Shown in pieces: positions 7,633 through 16,454 of a stretch of DNA of 64,000 bases. The translations under genes were made by a program, and so were the position numbers. The notes beneath the pieces are model-generated. The model was not told where the DNA came from. It searched no databases and saw only the letters and a list, made by a program, of their open reading frames with translations. Source of the DNA: VRUE01 sp036266075. Lineage in GTDB: Bacteria; Actinomycetota; Thermoleophilia; Solirubrobacterales; 70-9. Location: positions 1-64,000 of the forward strand of contig DATANV010000001.1 of assembly GCA_036266075.1 (NCBI GenBank). Reading direction: 5' to 3'. The first letter of the stretch is position 1. Every line of letters begins with the position of its first letter.

Positions 7633-9019
7633 CCGCCCGCAGCGCCAGCGCGAGCAGCGGATAGCTGACGGCGGCGGCGAGCAGCAGCGGCACCGCTGGG
7701 GTGTCGATCGCCCGCAGCCCGAGCAGCAGCAGCGTCATCGCCGCGGTCGCGGCGGCGGCCCGGTAGACGCGCCCCAGCGCCAGCCGGAAATCCAGCTCGG
7801 ACATCACCGCCCGCCAGGCCAGGCCTACCACCGCGAGCTCGGTCGCCAGCGTCGTCCAGGCGGCGGCGAGGAAGCCGTAGCGGGGCAGGAGGACGAGGTT
7901 GAGGCCGACGTTGACGACGAGCCCCAGCGAGGCGTAGAGAACGAAGCGCCGCTGCAGGCCGAGGACGACGATCATGTTGCCCGAGAGGTAGCCGAAGCAG
8001 ATCACCACGAAGGCCCCCATCAGGACGGGCAAGGCCGGCGCCGCGGCCGCGAATTCGCCGCCGAAGAGCAGCTCGATCGCCGGTCCCGACGCGGCCAGCG
8101 CAACTCCCAAGGCGGGCAGCGAGACGAGCGCCAGGTACTCGGCCGTCGTCTGCAGCAGCTCGCGGACCCGCGGCGGATCGGAGGGGTAGGCGGCGGAGAC
8201 GAGCGGCAGCAGCGTCGTGCTCACCGTCAGGGGAAGGAAATGGGCCTGCTCGAGGATCCGGTAGACGGCGGCGTAGAGGCCGGCCTCGCGGGTGCCGACC
8301 AGCTCCAGGACGAGGATCTGATCGATCCTCGCGTAGGCGAGGACCAGCACGCCGCCGGTGGCCAGCGGCAGGCCGACCCGCGCCAGCGGCCGCCAGAGGT
8401 GGCGCGAGCCGAGCAGCTCGACGGCGCCGGCTCGCAGCCCCAGCCAGACCTGTAGGGCGGTGGTCGCGAGGGCCGCGGCGAGGAAGGCGATCGCCAGCGG
8501 CACGAGCCCGCCGCCGGCTGCCGAGACGGCGATCGCCGCGGCCCCCCAGACGACCGAGGAGAAGGTCATCACGGCAACGTTGACGTCGTTTCGCAGCCGC
8601 AGCTGCAGCAGCGCGCGGGCGGTGTTGGGACCGCTGAGCAGGATCGTGGTCGAGACCAGCAGGCCGCCGATCGCCATGTCCTGGTTGTCGGCGATCAGGA
8701 GCGCGACGACGATCGAGATCAGCGTTGCCGGCAACGAGACGACCGCTCGCAGGGCGATCGCCGCGCCGATCCACTGCGCCTCGCGCTCGGGTTCGGCCGC
8801 GGCTTTGCGGACCCCGACCTGCTCGAGGCCGAGGTCGGCGAAATAAGCCGCAATCTGGACGACGACGAGCAGGCTCGACCATTCGCCGAAGCCGCTGTCG
8901 CCGAGCCCACGCGCGACGACCGCGGTGACGACGATCCCCAGCCCGAGATTGACGACCCGCCCGAGGAGCTGGCGCACCACGTCGCGGGTGGCGCGCGATC
9001 GGGTGCTCTCGGTCGCCAT
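7580..9019 (-). CDS. Polysaccharide flippase (Wzx/MATE-like)
   Basis: A 479-residue, very hydrophobic protein with about twelve to fourteen membrane segments. It has the N-terminal pattern of O-antigen or teichuronic flippases (RDVVRQLLGRVVNLGLGIVV, then ARGLGDSGFGEWSSL). It is predicted to flip lipid-linked oligosaccharide across the cytoplasmic membrane. The ATG at 9019 is favoured over longer upstream readings because homologues begin here and a TACAGT hexamer sits eight bases before it, which suggests a leaderless transcript. It is divergent from the GT2 gene at 9086 and convergent with the GMC gene, whose last 53 bases it overlaps. Substrate specificity is unknown. Confidence 0.88.
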   Translation of the reverse strand: MATESTRSRATRDVVRQLLGRVVNLGLGIVVTAVVARGLGDSGFGEWSSLLVVVQIAAYFADLGLEQVGVRKAAAEPEREAQWIGAAIALRAVVSLPATLISIVVALLIADNQDMAIGGLLVSTTILLSGPNTARALLQLRLRNDVNVAVMTFSSVVWGAAAIAVSAAGGGLVPLAIAFLAAALATTALQVWLGLRAGAVELLGSRHLWRPLARVGLPLATGGVLVLAYARIDQILVLELVGTREAGLYAAVYRILEQAHFLPLTVSTTLLPLVSAAYPSDPPRVRELLQTTAEYLALVSLPALGVALAASGPAIELLFGGEFAAAAPALPVLMGAFVVICFGYLSGNMIVVLGLQRRFVLYASLGLVVNVGLNLVLLPRYGFLAAAWTTLATELAVVGLAWRAVMSELDFRLALGRVYRAAAATAAMTLLLLGLRAIDTPAVPLLLAAAVSYPLLALALRAVSLDELRQLRALRRSSG

Positions 9020-9027
9020 CGGCGGCG

Positions 9028-9033
9028 ACTGTA
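9028..9033 (-). promoter_or_regulatory. -10-like hexamer TACAGT of the flippase gene
   Basis: TACAGT on the minus strand ends eight bases before the ATG at 9019, so transcription would begin at or next to the start codon. No good -35 is seen. Confidence 0.5.
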
Positions 9034-9071
9034 CAGGCGGCACGAGTCGCGAAGCCGGCATGCGGCGCTGC

Positions 9072-9077
9072 GATACT
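9072..9077 (+). promoter_or_regulatory. -10-like hexamer GATACT of the GT2 gene
   Basis: GATACT ends eight bases before the TTG at 9086. This supports the TTG start as a leaderless one over the GTG at 9098. Confidence 0.45.
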
Positions 9078-9085
9078 GCGCGCCC

Positions 9086-10234
9086 TTGCCGGAGTCCGTG
9101 ACCGCCTGTGTGATCGCCTCGGACGAGGAGCGTCGGCTTCCTGCCTGCCTCGAGAGCGTCGCCTTCTGCGACGAGATCGTCGTCGTCGACGGCGGCTCCC
9201 GCGACCGCACGCAGGAGATCGCCCGCGAAGCGGGGGCCAAGCTGGTGGAGAATCCATGGCCGGGTTTCGCGGCACAGCGCAACGTGGCGCTCGCCCACGC
9301 CAACGGCGACTGGGTGCTCGAGATCGACGCCGACGAGCGCGTCAGCCCGGAGCTTGCCGACGAGATCCGCGCGCTGCTCGCCGGACCGCCCGTCGCGGAG
9401 CGGATGGCGGCGTTGCCGATGCGCGACCTCTTCCTCGGCCATCCTCTCGGCCCCGCGGCGCGCTACCCGCGCTACCGGCACCGGCTGTTCCGTCGTGGCG
9501 CCTTCCGCCACGACGAGTCGCGCAGCGTCCACGAGGGCCTCTGGCCCGACGGGCCGGTGCGGCCGCTGAGCGGCGAGCTGCGGCACCTGCTCGCCTCCTC
9601 CTGGCGCGAAGCGCTCGACGACGCCCTCGCCTACGCCCGACTGGAGGGTTCGCAGCGACGCCGGCCCGGCCCGGCCGAGGCCCTGACCGGCATCTTCCTG
9701 CGACCCCTTGTCAAGCTCGCCTACCGGGTGCTGATCTACGGCGCCTGGCGCGACGGTTGGCGCGGCCTAGCCAAGGTCTGGCTGGAGTGCGGCGGCGATT
9801 CGCTCGCGACCGTTCAGCGGCTGCGCGCCGGCCGCGGCGGCGGCCACGGCGGCCACGGCCAGGAGGCACCGCGCCTGGGCCCGGTGCGGCTGGTCGGCGT
9901 CGCCCTCGGCCCGGCAGGCGCCCGTCGCCTGGCCGACTGGCTCGCGGATGCCGCCGGCGCCGGCGCCGACGTGGCCCTGATCGGCAGCGCGCCAGCGGCG
10001 GCGGCGATCCGCACGAGGGAACCCTGCGGCGGGCACCCCGGGGCGCTGGTCAGGGCGCTCGACGCCGAGGACCAGCTGCGACCGATCGACGCCGTCGTCG
10101 TCGCCGGCCCATGTGAGCGGCTGCTGCTGCGCCTGGCGCCGCAAGCGCTGCGCGGCGCTGTCCCGGCGCTGCGGCCGCGCGGGCCGGCAGCAGCCGTGGT
10201 GCGCGATCTGCAAGCTCGCACGCGTCCCGAATAA
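9086..10234 (+). CDS. Glycosyltransferase family 2 (WaaE/KdtX-like)
   Basis: A 382-residue protein. The first 250 residues are a GT2 of the lipopolysaccharide core type. VTACVIASDEERRLPACLES begins the GT-A fold, DEIVVVDGGSRDRT binds the nucleotide, and LEIDADERVS holds the metal-binding DXD-like acidic residues. FRHDESRSVHEGLWPDG is typical of the WaaE branch. A Gly/His-rich linker (GRGGGHGGHGQE) then leads to an Ala-rich C-terminal domain of about 120 residues that I do not recognise. The start is TTG at 9086, eight bases after a GATACT box; a GTG at 9098 with GGAG just before it is the alternative. It probably adds a sugar to an envelope glycan. Confidence 0.82.
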   Translation: MPESVTACVIASDEERRLPACLESVAFCDEIVVVDGGSRDRTQEIAREAGAKLVENPWPGFAAQRNVALAHANGDWVLEIDADERVSPELADEIRALLAGPPVAERMAALPMRDLFLGHPLGPAARYPRYRHRLFRRGAFRHDESRSVHEGLWPDGPVRPLSGELRHLLASSWREALDDALAYARLEGSQRRRPGPAEALTGIFLRPLVKLAYRVLIYGAWRDGWRGLAKVWLECGGDSLATVQRLRAGRGGGHGGHGQEAPRLGPVRLVGVALGPAGARRLADWLADAAGAGADVALIGSAPAAAAIRTREPCGGHPGALVRALDAEDQLRPIDAVVVAGPCERLLLRLAPQALRGAVPALRPRGPAAAVVRDLQARTRPE

Positions 10235-10344
10235 CGACCTTGGCGACGGGTATCCTGTTCAAGGACTTCGCATTCCAATGCGGGAAGCGCCTGTATTTCC
10301 AAATTCAAGTCGCACCCGGGCCATCCCGATAGGTCTCTGAACCC

Positions 10345-11877
10345 GTGGAACTCTCCGGCCACCTCCGTCTGATCTGGGCAAGCAAGCGCTGGCTCGGCCT
10401 GTTCGCGATCGTCGCCGCAGTGGTCGTCTACGCGATCTCCTCCTCGCAGACCGACGAATACGAAAGCAAGGCCCTGGGCCAGATCGTCTCGACCAGCCAG
10501 GCGTCCGGCGAAATTCTCAACGAGGAACAGCTGCTCAGCCTCTCCAACGTCTACGACGAGCTGGCCAAGACGCGCACCGTCCTCGACGTGGCGCACGAAA
10601 ACCCCGATGTCAAAGGCGACCCGGCGGCCTTCGACTCCAGCGTCGTGGTCGAGCCAGAGAGCCGGATCGGGGTACTCAGCTTCCACGCGACGACCGGCGA
10701 TCCCGAAACGTCGGCCAAGTACGCCAACACCTACGCCGAAGCCTTCTCCACCTACCTCAACGGGCTGCAGGTCGACAACCTGAAACAGACGCTGCAGCCG
10801 ATCCAGCAGCGGATCAACGAAATCAGCAGCGAACTCGGCGAACTGCCCGCCGGCGATCCCCACACGGCCGGCCTGCAGATCGAGCTGCAGGCCTTGCAGG
10901 ACCAGATCGCCGCCGAGACCTCCAATCCCGGCGACACGATGAGGGTCGTCGAGCGCGCCGTCCCGGAGAACTCGCCGGTAGCGCCGCGCCCGCTGCGCGA
11001 TGCGATGCTGGCGCTAATCGCCGCCCTCGTCCTCGGCGCCGCCGCGATCTACCTGCGCGACATCTTCTTCGACCGCTATCGCTCCGCCCAGGAGGCGGCG
11101 CGCGACCTCGGCCTGCCGCTGCTCGGCGAGATCCCCAAGGCGGGGCGAGCCGCGCCGGCGCTGGAGGCCTTCCGCAGCCTGCGCACCGCGGTGGTCTTCT
11201 CGCTGGAGCGCGCCGCCGGTCGCGAAACCAACGGCTCCGATCGCGGCGGCGGCACGGTTTTGATCACCGGCGCCGAGTCCGGCTGCGGCAAGAGCTACGT
11301 CACCGCCAACGTCTCCCGCACCCTTGCGACCGAGGGCCGGCGTGTCACGGTGCTCGACGGCGACCTGCGGCGACCGACCCTGCACCAGGTCTTCGGCACC
11401 CCCCTCTCGCCAGGACTCAGCGACCTGCTGGTTGAGGAGCCGGCGCCGGACGTCACCGAGGTCGGGGTCGCCGTCAACCTGCCTCCGAGCGGCAGCGGTG
11501 CCCGCGGCGAACTCCAGCTCGTGCCGGCCGGGGAACACGCCGAGGACTCCGTCGAGTCGCTCTCCTCGGACAAGATGAAAGCGATCGTCCAGTACCTGCG
11601 CCGGGACAACGACCTGGTGGTCTTCGACAGCCCGCCGACCCTCGTCGTCGTCGACCCGGTCGTTCTTTCGCGCTACGCCGACGGAGTCGTCTTCGTGGTC
11701 GACTCGCGCCATACCCGTCGTCGCGACGCGCGACGCGCGATTGAGGCGCTGCGCGCGACCGGAGCGCCGCTGCTCGGCTTCGCCTTCAACCGCTCCAGCG
11801 CCAGGCAGACGCGCTACGACGCCTACCGACCGCGCGAGCTGCGCAAACCCGTCGCAACCAAGGAGTCGAGGGTCTGA
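10345..11877 (+). CDS. Polysaccharide chain-length regulator with BY-kinase domain (Wzz/CpsD-type)
   Basis: A 510-residue fusion of a Wzz/CapA-type membrane domain and a bacterial tyrosine kinase. One membrane segment lies at about residues 16-34 and a second at about 215-233. The intervening extracytoplasmic part is helical and Gln/Glu-rich. The cytoplasmic ATPase has Walker A GAESGCGKSYV near residue 308, Walker A' VLDGDLRRP near 336 and Walker B LVVFDSPP near 427. The usual tyrosine-rich tail is poor: only two tyrosines lie in RQTRYDAYRPRE. Such proteins set chain length and gate export of capsule or exopolysaccharide. Start GTG at 10345, after a 110-base intergenic stretch. It leads the run to 14432. 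Confidence 0.9.
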   Translation: MELSGHLRLIWASKRWLGLFAIVAAVVVYAISSSQTDEYESKALGQIVSTSQASGEILNEEQLLSLSNVYDELAKTRTVLDVAHENPDVKGDPAAFDSSVVVEPESRIGVLSFHATTGDPETSAKYANTYAEAFSTYLNGLQVDNLKQTLQPIQQRINEISSELGELPAGDPHTAGLQIELQALQDQIAAETSNPGDTMRVVERAVPENSPVAPRPLRDAMLALIAALVLGAAAIYLRDIFFDRYRSAQEAARDLGLPLLGEIPKAGRAAPALEAFRSLRTAVVFSLERAAGRETNGSDRGGGTVLITGAESGCGKSYVTANVSRTLATEGRRVTVLDGDLRRPTLHQVFGTPLSPGLSDLLVEEPAPDVTEVGVAVNLPPSGSGARGELQLVPAGEHAEDSVESLSSDKMKAIVQYLRRDNDLVVFDSPPTLVVVDPVVLSRYADGVVFVVDSRHTRRRDARRAIEALRATGAPLLGFAFNRSSARQTRYDAYRPRELRKPVATKESRV

Positions 11878-11894
11878 GCCGCCCCACGCTCGCT

Positions 11895-13331
11895 ATGCCG
11901 TCCTTCGGCGTGGCGATTGCGGTCGGTGCCGCCGGGATCGCCACCGGCCTGGCGATGGCGGCCGGCCTGCAGACCGCCGGGCTGAAAGGCGCGCTGGCGC
12001 CAACGATCGCCGTCCTCGGCCTGCTGCTGCTGCGCTTCCCCGGCGTCGCTTTCGGCCTGCTGATCGCCGGCAGCGTCGTGGTCGAGGGAGAAGCGCCGGG
12101 GCTCGTCCCCCCCTTCGGCTCGTTCTACGACGTCGCCATCGCCAGCCTGACGCCGCAGGACCTGCTCCTCGTCGCGGGGCTGGCCGGGGTCCTGCTGGCG
12201 TTCGCCGTCGAAAGCCGGCGGCCGCGGCTGCCCGACCCGCTGATCGCACCTCTGGCGCTGCTCGGCCTGGCGATCGTGGCCGGGGCGGCAACCGGCTACG
12301 CCGCCCACGCCGGCGTCAGCCAGGGCGAGCTCTTCCACCGTTCGATGACGGCCTCCTACCTGATCCTCGTGCCGTTGCTGGCGGTCAACGTCTTGCGCGA
12401 CACCCGTGCCCTGCGGATATGCCTCGCGATCGGCGCCGCCCTGGCCGCCTTCAAGGCCGTCTCGGGTCTGTACGCGGCCTTCGGCGGCATCGGCTCGGTC
12501 GTCGAAGACGAGACGGTCACCTACCTCAGCCCGGTACCCAACTTCGTGATGCTCGTCTTCGTCCTCGGCGTCGCCGCGGCGCTCGTCCGCCGGGTCCGCC
12601 TGCCGACGTGGGCCCTCGCCGGAGCGCCGTTGGCGCTGCTCGCCCTGCTGCTCTCCTACCGCCGCTCCTTCTGGATCGCCGCGGCCTTCACCCTGATCGT
12701 GGTGGTCGTCATCGCCAGCCGCCGACGCGGCCGCGCCGTTGTCGCATTGCTCGCCGTGGCGCTGGCGCTCGGCGTCGGCGGCACGCTCCTGGTCGGCGCC
12801 GGCGATCGCTCCGGGGACCCGCTGAACGAACGGGTGCAGACGCTGAGCCCGAGCGGCATCGGAACCAACCGGGGCGATCGCTACCGGATGGACGAGCGGC
12901 GCAACGTGATCCGCAACATCCGCGAACATCCGCTCACCGGGATCGGCCTCGGCGTTCCCTGGACGGTGCACTATCCGCTCGCCGAGGCACACGACCGCCG
13001 CTACGCCCACTTTGCCCTGCTCTGGTTCTGGCTGGCCTTTGGGCCGCTCGGCGCGATCGCCTACGTCGCCCTGATGGCGGCCGGCCTGTGGACTGCCGTG
13101 CGCGTCTGGCGACACCACCCCGACCCGTTGGTGCAGGTCGGCGCGATCGCCGCCTTCGGCGGCCTGCTGGGCCTGGTGATCGTCGAGCTGACCGCCACCT
13201 TCACGGCCGTCGAGCCACGCACCTCGCTCGTACTGGGCGGACTGCTCGGCTGGCTCGCCGCCGCCTGGTTCGACATCCCCGCACCCGAGCCCAAGCCGAG
13301 CCGAGCCGCCCTCGCGGCGCCACCGGCCTGA
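11895..13331 (+). CDS. O-antigen ligase/polymerase-like membrane protein
   Basis: A 478-residue integral membrane protein with about ten to twelve hydrophobic segments and a large loop holding the conserved stretch RNIREHPLTGIGLGVPW, typical of the Wzy_C (O-antigen ligase) family. It would polymerise repeat units or ligate finished glycan on the outer face of the membrane. It lies 17 bases after the chain-length regulator and 6 bases before a GT4 gene, in the same direction, consistent with one operon. Polymerase and ligase cannot be told apart from sequence alone. The ATG start at 11895 gives an N-terminus that goes directly into the first membrane helix. Confidence 0.85.
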   Translation: MPSFGVAIAVGAAGIATGLAMAAGLQTAGLKGALAPTIAVLGLLLLRFPGVAFGLLIAGSVVVEGEAPGLVPPFGSFYDVAIASLTPQDLLLVAGLAGVLLAFAVESRRPRLPDPLIAPLALLGLAIVAGAATGYAAHAGVSQGELFHRSMTASYLILVPLLAVNVLRDTRALRICLAIGAALAAFKAVSGLYAAFGGIGSVVEDETVTYLSPVPNFVMLVFVLGVAAALVRRVRLPTWALAGAPLALLALLLSYRRSFWIAAAFTLIVVVVIASRRRGRAVVALLAVALALGVGGTLLVGAGDRSGDPLNERVQTLSPSGIGTNRGDRYRMDERRNVIRNIREHPLTGIGLGVPWTVHYPLAEAHDRRYAHFALLWFWLAFGPLGAIAYVALMAAGLWTAVRVWRHHPDPLVQVGAIAAFGGLLGLVIVELTATFTAVEPRTSLVLGGLLGWLAAAWFDIPAPEPKPSRAALAAPPA

Positions 13332-13337
13332 GCGTCG

Positions 13338-14432
13338 ATGCGCATCGCGATCGACGCCAACGTCCTCGAGGCCCCCTGGGGCGGCATCCCCAAGTACCTC
13401 GACCGCATCGGCCGCGAGCTGGTCGAGGCCGGCGACGACGTCCGCCTGCTCGCCAATACCCGCCACCTGGAGCGGCCGATCCCGGGAGCGACCGAGGTCG
13501 GGGTGCGGATCAAGGGAACCCCCATCTGGCGTGAGGCCTTCCTGCCCCTCTGGCTGGCCCGCGCCGGCGCCGACGTCCTCTGGGCGCCGGAGAGCGTGCT
13601 GCCGCGCCGCAGCCCGGTGCCGACCGTGGCCACGGTCCACGACCTGGCCTCGCTGCGACTGGAGAGCGTCAAGCCGGCCCGCCACGAGCAGCGCTTCCGC
13701 ACCTCGGTGGCCCGCTCGGTGCGCCGGGCGACGCGGACGATCGCCGTCTCACGGGCGACCGCCGCGGACGTCGAGGAGCACTACGGCGTGGACGACTCGA
13801 GGCTGCGGATCGTCCCCAACGGCGTCGACGACGCCTTCACGCCGGGCGATCGCGGGGCGGCGCGGGCCGCGGTGCGCGAGCGCTGGGGGGTCGGGTCCCC
13901 GTTCGTCTTGCACGTCGGCTCGCTGGAGCCGCGCAAGGGGCTGGACGTGTTGATCGAGGCCGCCGCCCTGGCGGCCGCCGAGGGTGCCGGCTGGCGACTG
14001 GTGCTCGCCGGCTCGGCCGGCTTCGAAGGCGAACGGATCGAAGCTGCGGCGGGGGCCAGCGGCGCCTGCGAGCTGCTCGGGCGAGTCGACGAGGCAGAGC
14101 TGCTCGAGCTGATGCGCGCCGCCGGCGCCTTCGCCGCCCCAGCGCTCTACGAGGGCTTCGGCATCGCCCCGCTGGAGGCGATGGCCTGCGGCACGCCGGT
14201 CGCGATCGCCGCCGCGTCCGGCGGCTTGGAGGAGGTCAGCGGCCCCGCCTCGATCGTCGTCGGAGAGCGCAGCCCGGCCGCCTGGCGGGTCGCGTTGGAA
14301 GAGGCCCTTGCACGCCCCTCGGAACTGATCGAGCGCGGCCTGCGCCACGCCGCCCGCTTCCGCTGGCCGCAGGTCGCGGCCGAAACCCGCGCCGTGCTCG
14401 CCGAGGCCGCCGCAACCCGCCACCCCCACTGA
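13338..14432 (+). CDS. Glycosyltransferase, GT4
   Basis: A 364-residue GT4 protein. MRIAIDANVLEAPWGGIPKY is the acceptor-side start. LHVGSLEPRKGLDVLIEA begins the donor domain. PALYEGFGIAPLEAMACGTP contains the EX7E motif, with both Glu residues present. It resembles mannosyl- and rhamnosyltransferases of capsule clusters, but the donor is unknown. The last codons and stop lie in a 50-bp palindromic repeat (14431-14480) that also holds the stop of the opposite gene. The C-terminus (AATRHPH) is short and may have been cut by that insertion. Confidence 0.88.
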   Translation: MRIAIDANVLEAPWGGIPKYLDRIGRELVEAGDDVRLLANTRHLERPIPGATEVGVRIKGTPIWREAFLPLWLARAGADVLWAPESVLPRRSPVPTVATVHDLASLRLESVKPARHEQRFRTSVARSVRRATRTIAVSRATAADVEEHYGVDDSRLRIVPNGVDDAFTPGDRGAARAAVRERWGVGSPFVLHVGSLEPRKGLDVLIEAAALAAAEGAGWRLVLAGSAGFEGERIEAAAGASGACELLGRVDEAELLELMRAAGAFAAPALYEGFGIAPLEAMACGTPVAIAAASGGLEEVSGPASIVVGERSPAAWRVALEEALARPSELIERGLRHAARFRWPQVAAETRAVLAEAAATRHPH

Positions 14433-14480
14433 CGTGCCGGTGATTGAGTGCCCACAGTGGTGTTCAATCGACGGCACGTC
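14431..14480. repeat. 50-bp palindromic intergenic repeat, copy A
   Basis: The outer arms are GACGTGCCG and CGGCACGTC, with an imperfect inner dyad around CCCACAGTGG. The reverse complement of bases 46796-46845 matches this copy at 43 of 50 positions by hand alignment. It lies between convergent genes and contains the stop codons of both (TGA at 14430-14432 and, on the minus strand, 14464-14466). The transcript would fold into a long hairpin and may act as a two-way terminator. It is REP- or MITE-like. Confidence 0.75.
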
Positions 14481-15642
14481 TGTCGGGCCCGTCGAGCGCC
14501 TGCTCGATCTGCTCGATCCGAGCCTCCCAGGAGTGCGAGGCCGCCGCGCGCGAGCGGGCCGCCCGTCGCTCCGGGGCATCGGCGGCGATTGCCGCCTCCG
14601 CCGCGGCGACCAGCTGGACGGCGTCGGCGACGATCTCCACGCCCTCGATGCCGTCCAGCGCCGGCAGCGGCGTGCTCAGCACCGGCAGGCCCGCAGCGAG
14701 GTACTCGTAGACCTTCATCGGGAAGACGCTGCGGGTCAGGTCGTTGATCGCGTAGGGAATCAGCCCGGCGTCGGCGCCGCGCAGCACCGCCGGCAGCTCG
14801 CGCTCCTCTCGCGGTCCCAGCAGGTGGACGTTTGGCGCCCGATCGAGCGCCGAGAGGTCGGCGCCGGGGTCCCCCGCCCCACGCGGGCCGACCATGACGA
14901 TGCTCCACTCGGGTCGCGCGGCGGCGGTCTCCGCCAGCAGGTCGAGGTCCAACTTAGTCGCCACCACCGCGCCCTGGAAGACGAGCCGCGGCGCCGGCAG
15001 CCGTTCGAGGGCCGGGTCGAGCGGGCCTGGCTGCAGGGCGGTGGCGAAGAGTGCCGTGTCGGCGACGTTCGGCGCGTAGAGCACGTCGGCGGCGAGCGAA
15101 CGCATGCGCTCGGCCAGTGCCGGGGCGCTCGTCAGGACCAGGTCCGCGCGGCCGGCGAAGCGCCGCTCGACGGCACGAAAGCTCTCCGCGTCGACGCCCT
15201 TCTGGGCGGCGACGTCGTCGACGCAGTGGTAGACCACGGTCTCGGGCTCGAGCACCTCGAGCAGCGCCTCCGCCTGCGGCGCGTAGGCCCAGAGGAGCGG
15301 CCGCCGCATGCCGAGCCGCCGCACCGCGGTCCGCAGCTGATGCCGCAGCAAGCGCCGGTTCAGCGCGCGGACGACAGAGCTGCCGTGGAAGGGCAACACC
15401 AGCGGCGAAAGCACGTGCAGGCCGTCGACGGCGCGCGGCGGACGCAGGCCCTTGCGCAGCCGGCGCCAGATGCGGCCCAGGTCGCGGCCCGCCAGCTGCG
15501 GCCGCCGCAGGCCCAGCGACTCGACGAAAAGCACCCGGTTGCGCGGCGCCAGCCGCCGCATCAGCTGATGCTGGTTGATCGGCAGCTCGGTCTCCCAGTC
15601 GGCGGTGCCGAGGCAGACGATGTCGCGTCCCTCGAGCCTCAC
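14464..15642 (-). CDS. Glycosyltransferase (GT-B, GT4-like)
   Basis: A 392-residue protein. VCLGTADWETELPINQHQLM and RNRVLFVESLG match the N-terminus of sugar transferases found in capsule clusters. VYHCVDDVA is in the middle. The donor side has YEYLAAGLPVLSTPLPAL in place of a strict EX7E, preceded by ADAGLIPYAINDLTRSVFPMK. It starts at GTG 15642, overlapping the stop of the nucleotidyltransferase by four bases, so the two are translationally coupled. Its final residues (PDRRAVD) and stop are encoded inside the palindromic repeat at 14431-14480. A cytoplasmic sugar-transfer role is likely; the donor may be the product of the coupled gene, which is inference. Confidence 0.82.
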   Translation of the reverse strand: MRLEGRDIVCLGTADWETELPINQHQLMRRLAPRNRVLFVESLGLRRPQLAGRDLGRIWRRLRKGLRPPRAVDGLHVLSPLVLPFHGSSVVRALNRRLLRHQLRTAVRRLGMRRPLLWAYAPQAEALLEVLEPETVVYHCVDDVAAQKGVDAESFRAVERRFAGRADLVLTSAPALAERMRSLAADVLYAPNVADTALFATALQPGPLDPALERLPAPRLVFQGAVVATKLDLDLLAETAAARPEWSIVMVGPRGAGDPGADLSALDRAPNVHLLGPREERELPAVLRGADAGLIPYAINDLTRSVFPMKVYEYLAAGLPVLSTPLPALDGIEGVEIVADAVQLVAAAEAAIAADAPERRAARSRAAASHSWEARIEQIEQALDGPDRRAVD

Positions 15643-16373
15643 CCCGCGGGCTCGTCGGGCAGGAAGCGCCCCCGCATCCGCTCGAACTCGTCCATTGCGG
15701 TCTCGTAGTCGTCGTGGCGACCGATGTCGAGCCAGTAGTCCTGCTCGCTGCGCCGCGCCCGCACCTCCTCGCCGGCGTCGAGCAGGCGCAGGACCAGGTC
15801 TGGGAAGTCGAGCCGCTCGCCTCGCTCGATGTGGCCGAGGACGCGCGGTGAGAAAGCGTAGACGCCCATACTCACCTCGTACTGGTAGGCGGGCTTCTCG
15901 ACGTACCCGGTGAGGCGGTCGCGGTCGCCATCGTCGCCGAACTGCAGGACGCCGAGCGAAACCTGGATGTCGCGCCTGTGGGCGGCGATGCTGGCCGCGG
16001 CACCAGCGGCGCGGTGCTCGTCGAGCAGTTGGCCGAAGGGCAGGTCGGTGAGCACGTCGCCGTTCATCACCAGGAAGTCCTCGTCGAGGCCATCGAGCAG
16101 CGCCAGCGCACCGACCGTGCCCAGGGGCTCGTCCTCGCGGAAGTAGTCGATCGGGATGCCGTAGCGCTCGCCGTCGCCGAAGAAAGCCTCGATCAGCTCG
16201 GCCAGATGGCCGGTGACGATGGTCAGTCGCTCGAAGCCGCTGTGACGGAGTTGGCGCACGATCACGTCGAGGATCGGCCGGTCGCCGACCGGCATCAGCG
16301 GCTTCGGCAGGACCGTGGTGTAGGGCCGCAAACGCATCCCGAGGCCGCCGGCAAGAACGACTGCTCGCTTCAC
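15639..16373 (-). CDS. Sugar-1-phosphate nucleotidyltransferase
   Basis: A 244-residue NTP-transferase. VKRAVVLAGGLGMRLRPYT holds the GXGXRXXPXT signature that binds the nucleotide. KPLMPVGDRPILD supplies the catalytic Lys. VMNGDVLTDLPF holds the metal-binding Asp. Length and pattern fit glucose-1-phosphate or mannose-1-phosphate nucleotidyltransferases, which make NDP-sugars for glycosyltransferases. The GTG at 16373 is preceded by a TAGGCT hexamer at eight bases, supporting this start over the longer open frame. It is the first gene of a two-gene minus-strand operon with the glycosyltransferase. Confidence 0.88.
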   Translation of the reverse strand: MKRAVVLAGGLGMRLRPYTTVLPKPLMPVGDRPILDVIVRQLRHSGFERLTIVTGHLAELIEAFFGDGERYGIPIDYFREDEPLGTVGALALLDGLDEDFLVMNGDVLTDLPFGQLLDEHRAAGAAASIAAHRRDIQVSLGVLQFGDDGDRDRLTGYVEKPAYQYEVSMGVYAFSPRVLGHIERGERLDFPDLVLRLLDAGEEVRARRSEQDYWLDIGRHDDYETAMDEFERMRGRFLPDEPAG

Positions 16374-16381
16374 GGCGCAAG

Positions 16382-16387
16382 AGCCTA
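16382..16387 (-). promoter_or_regulatory. -10-like hexamer TAGGCT of the nucleotidyltransferase gene
   Basis: TAGGCT (minus strand) lies eight bases before the GTG at 16373, the leaderless spacing. Confidence 0.5.
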
Positions 16388-16454
16388 CCCCCGGCCGCGG
16401 CCGGGAACCGCGGCAAAGCGATGGCACGGAGCGGCGGCCGCCGCAGGCTGCGCG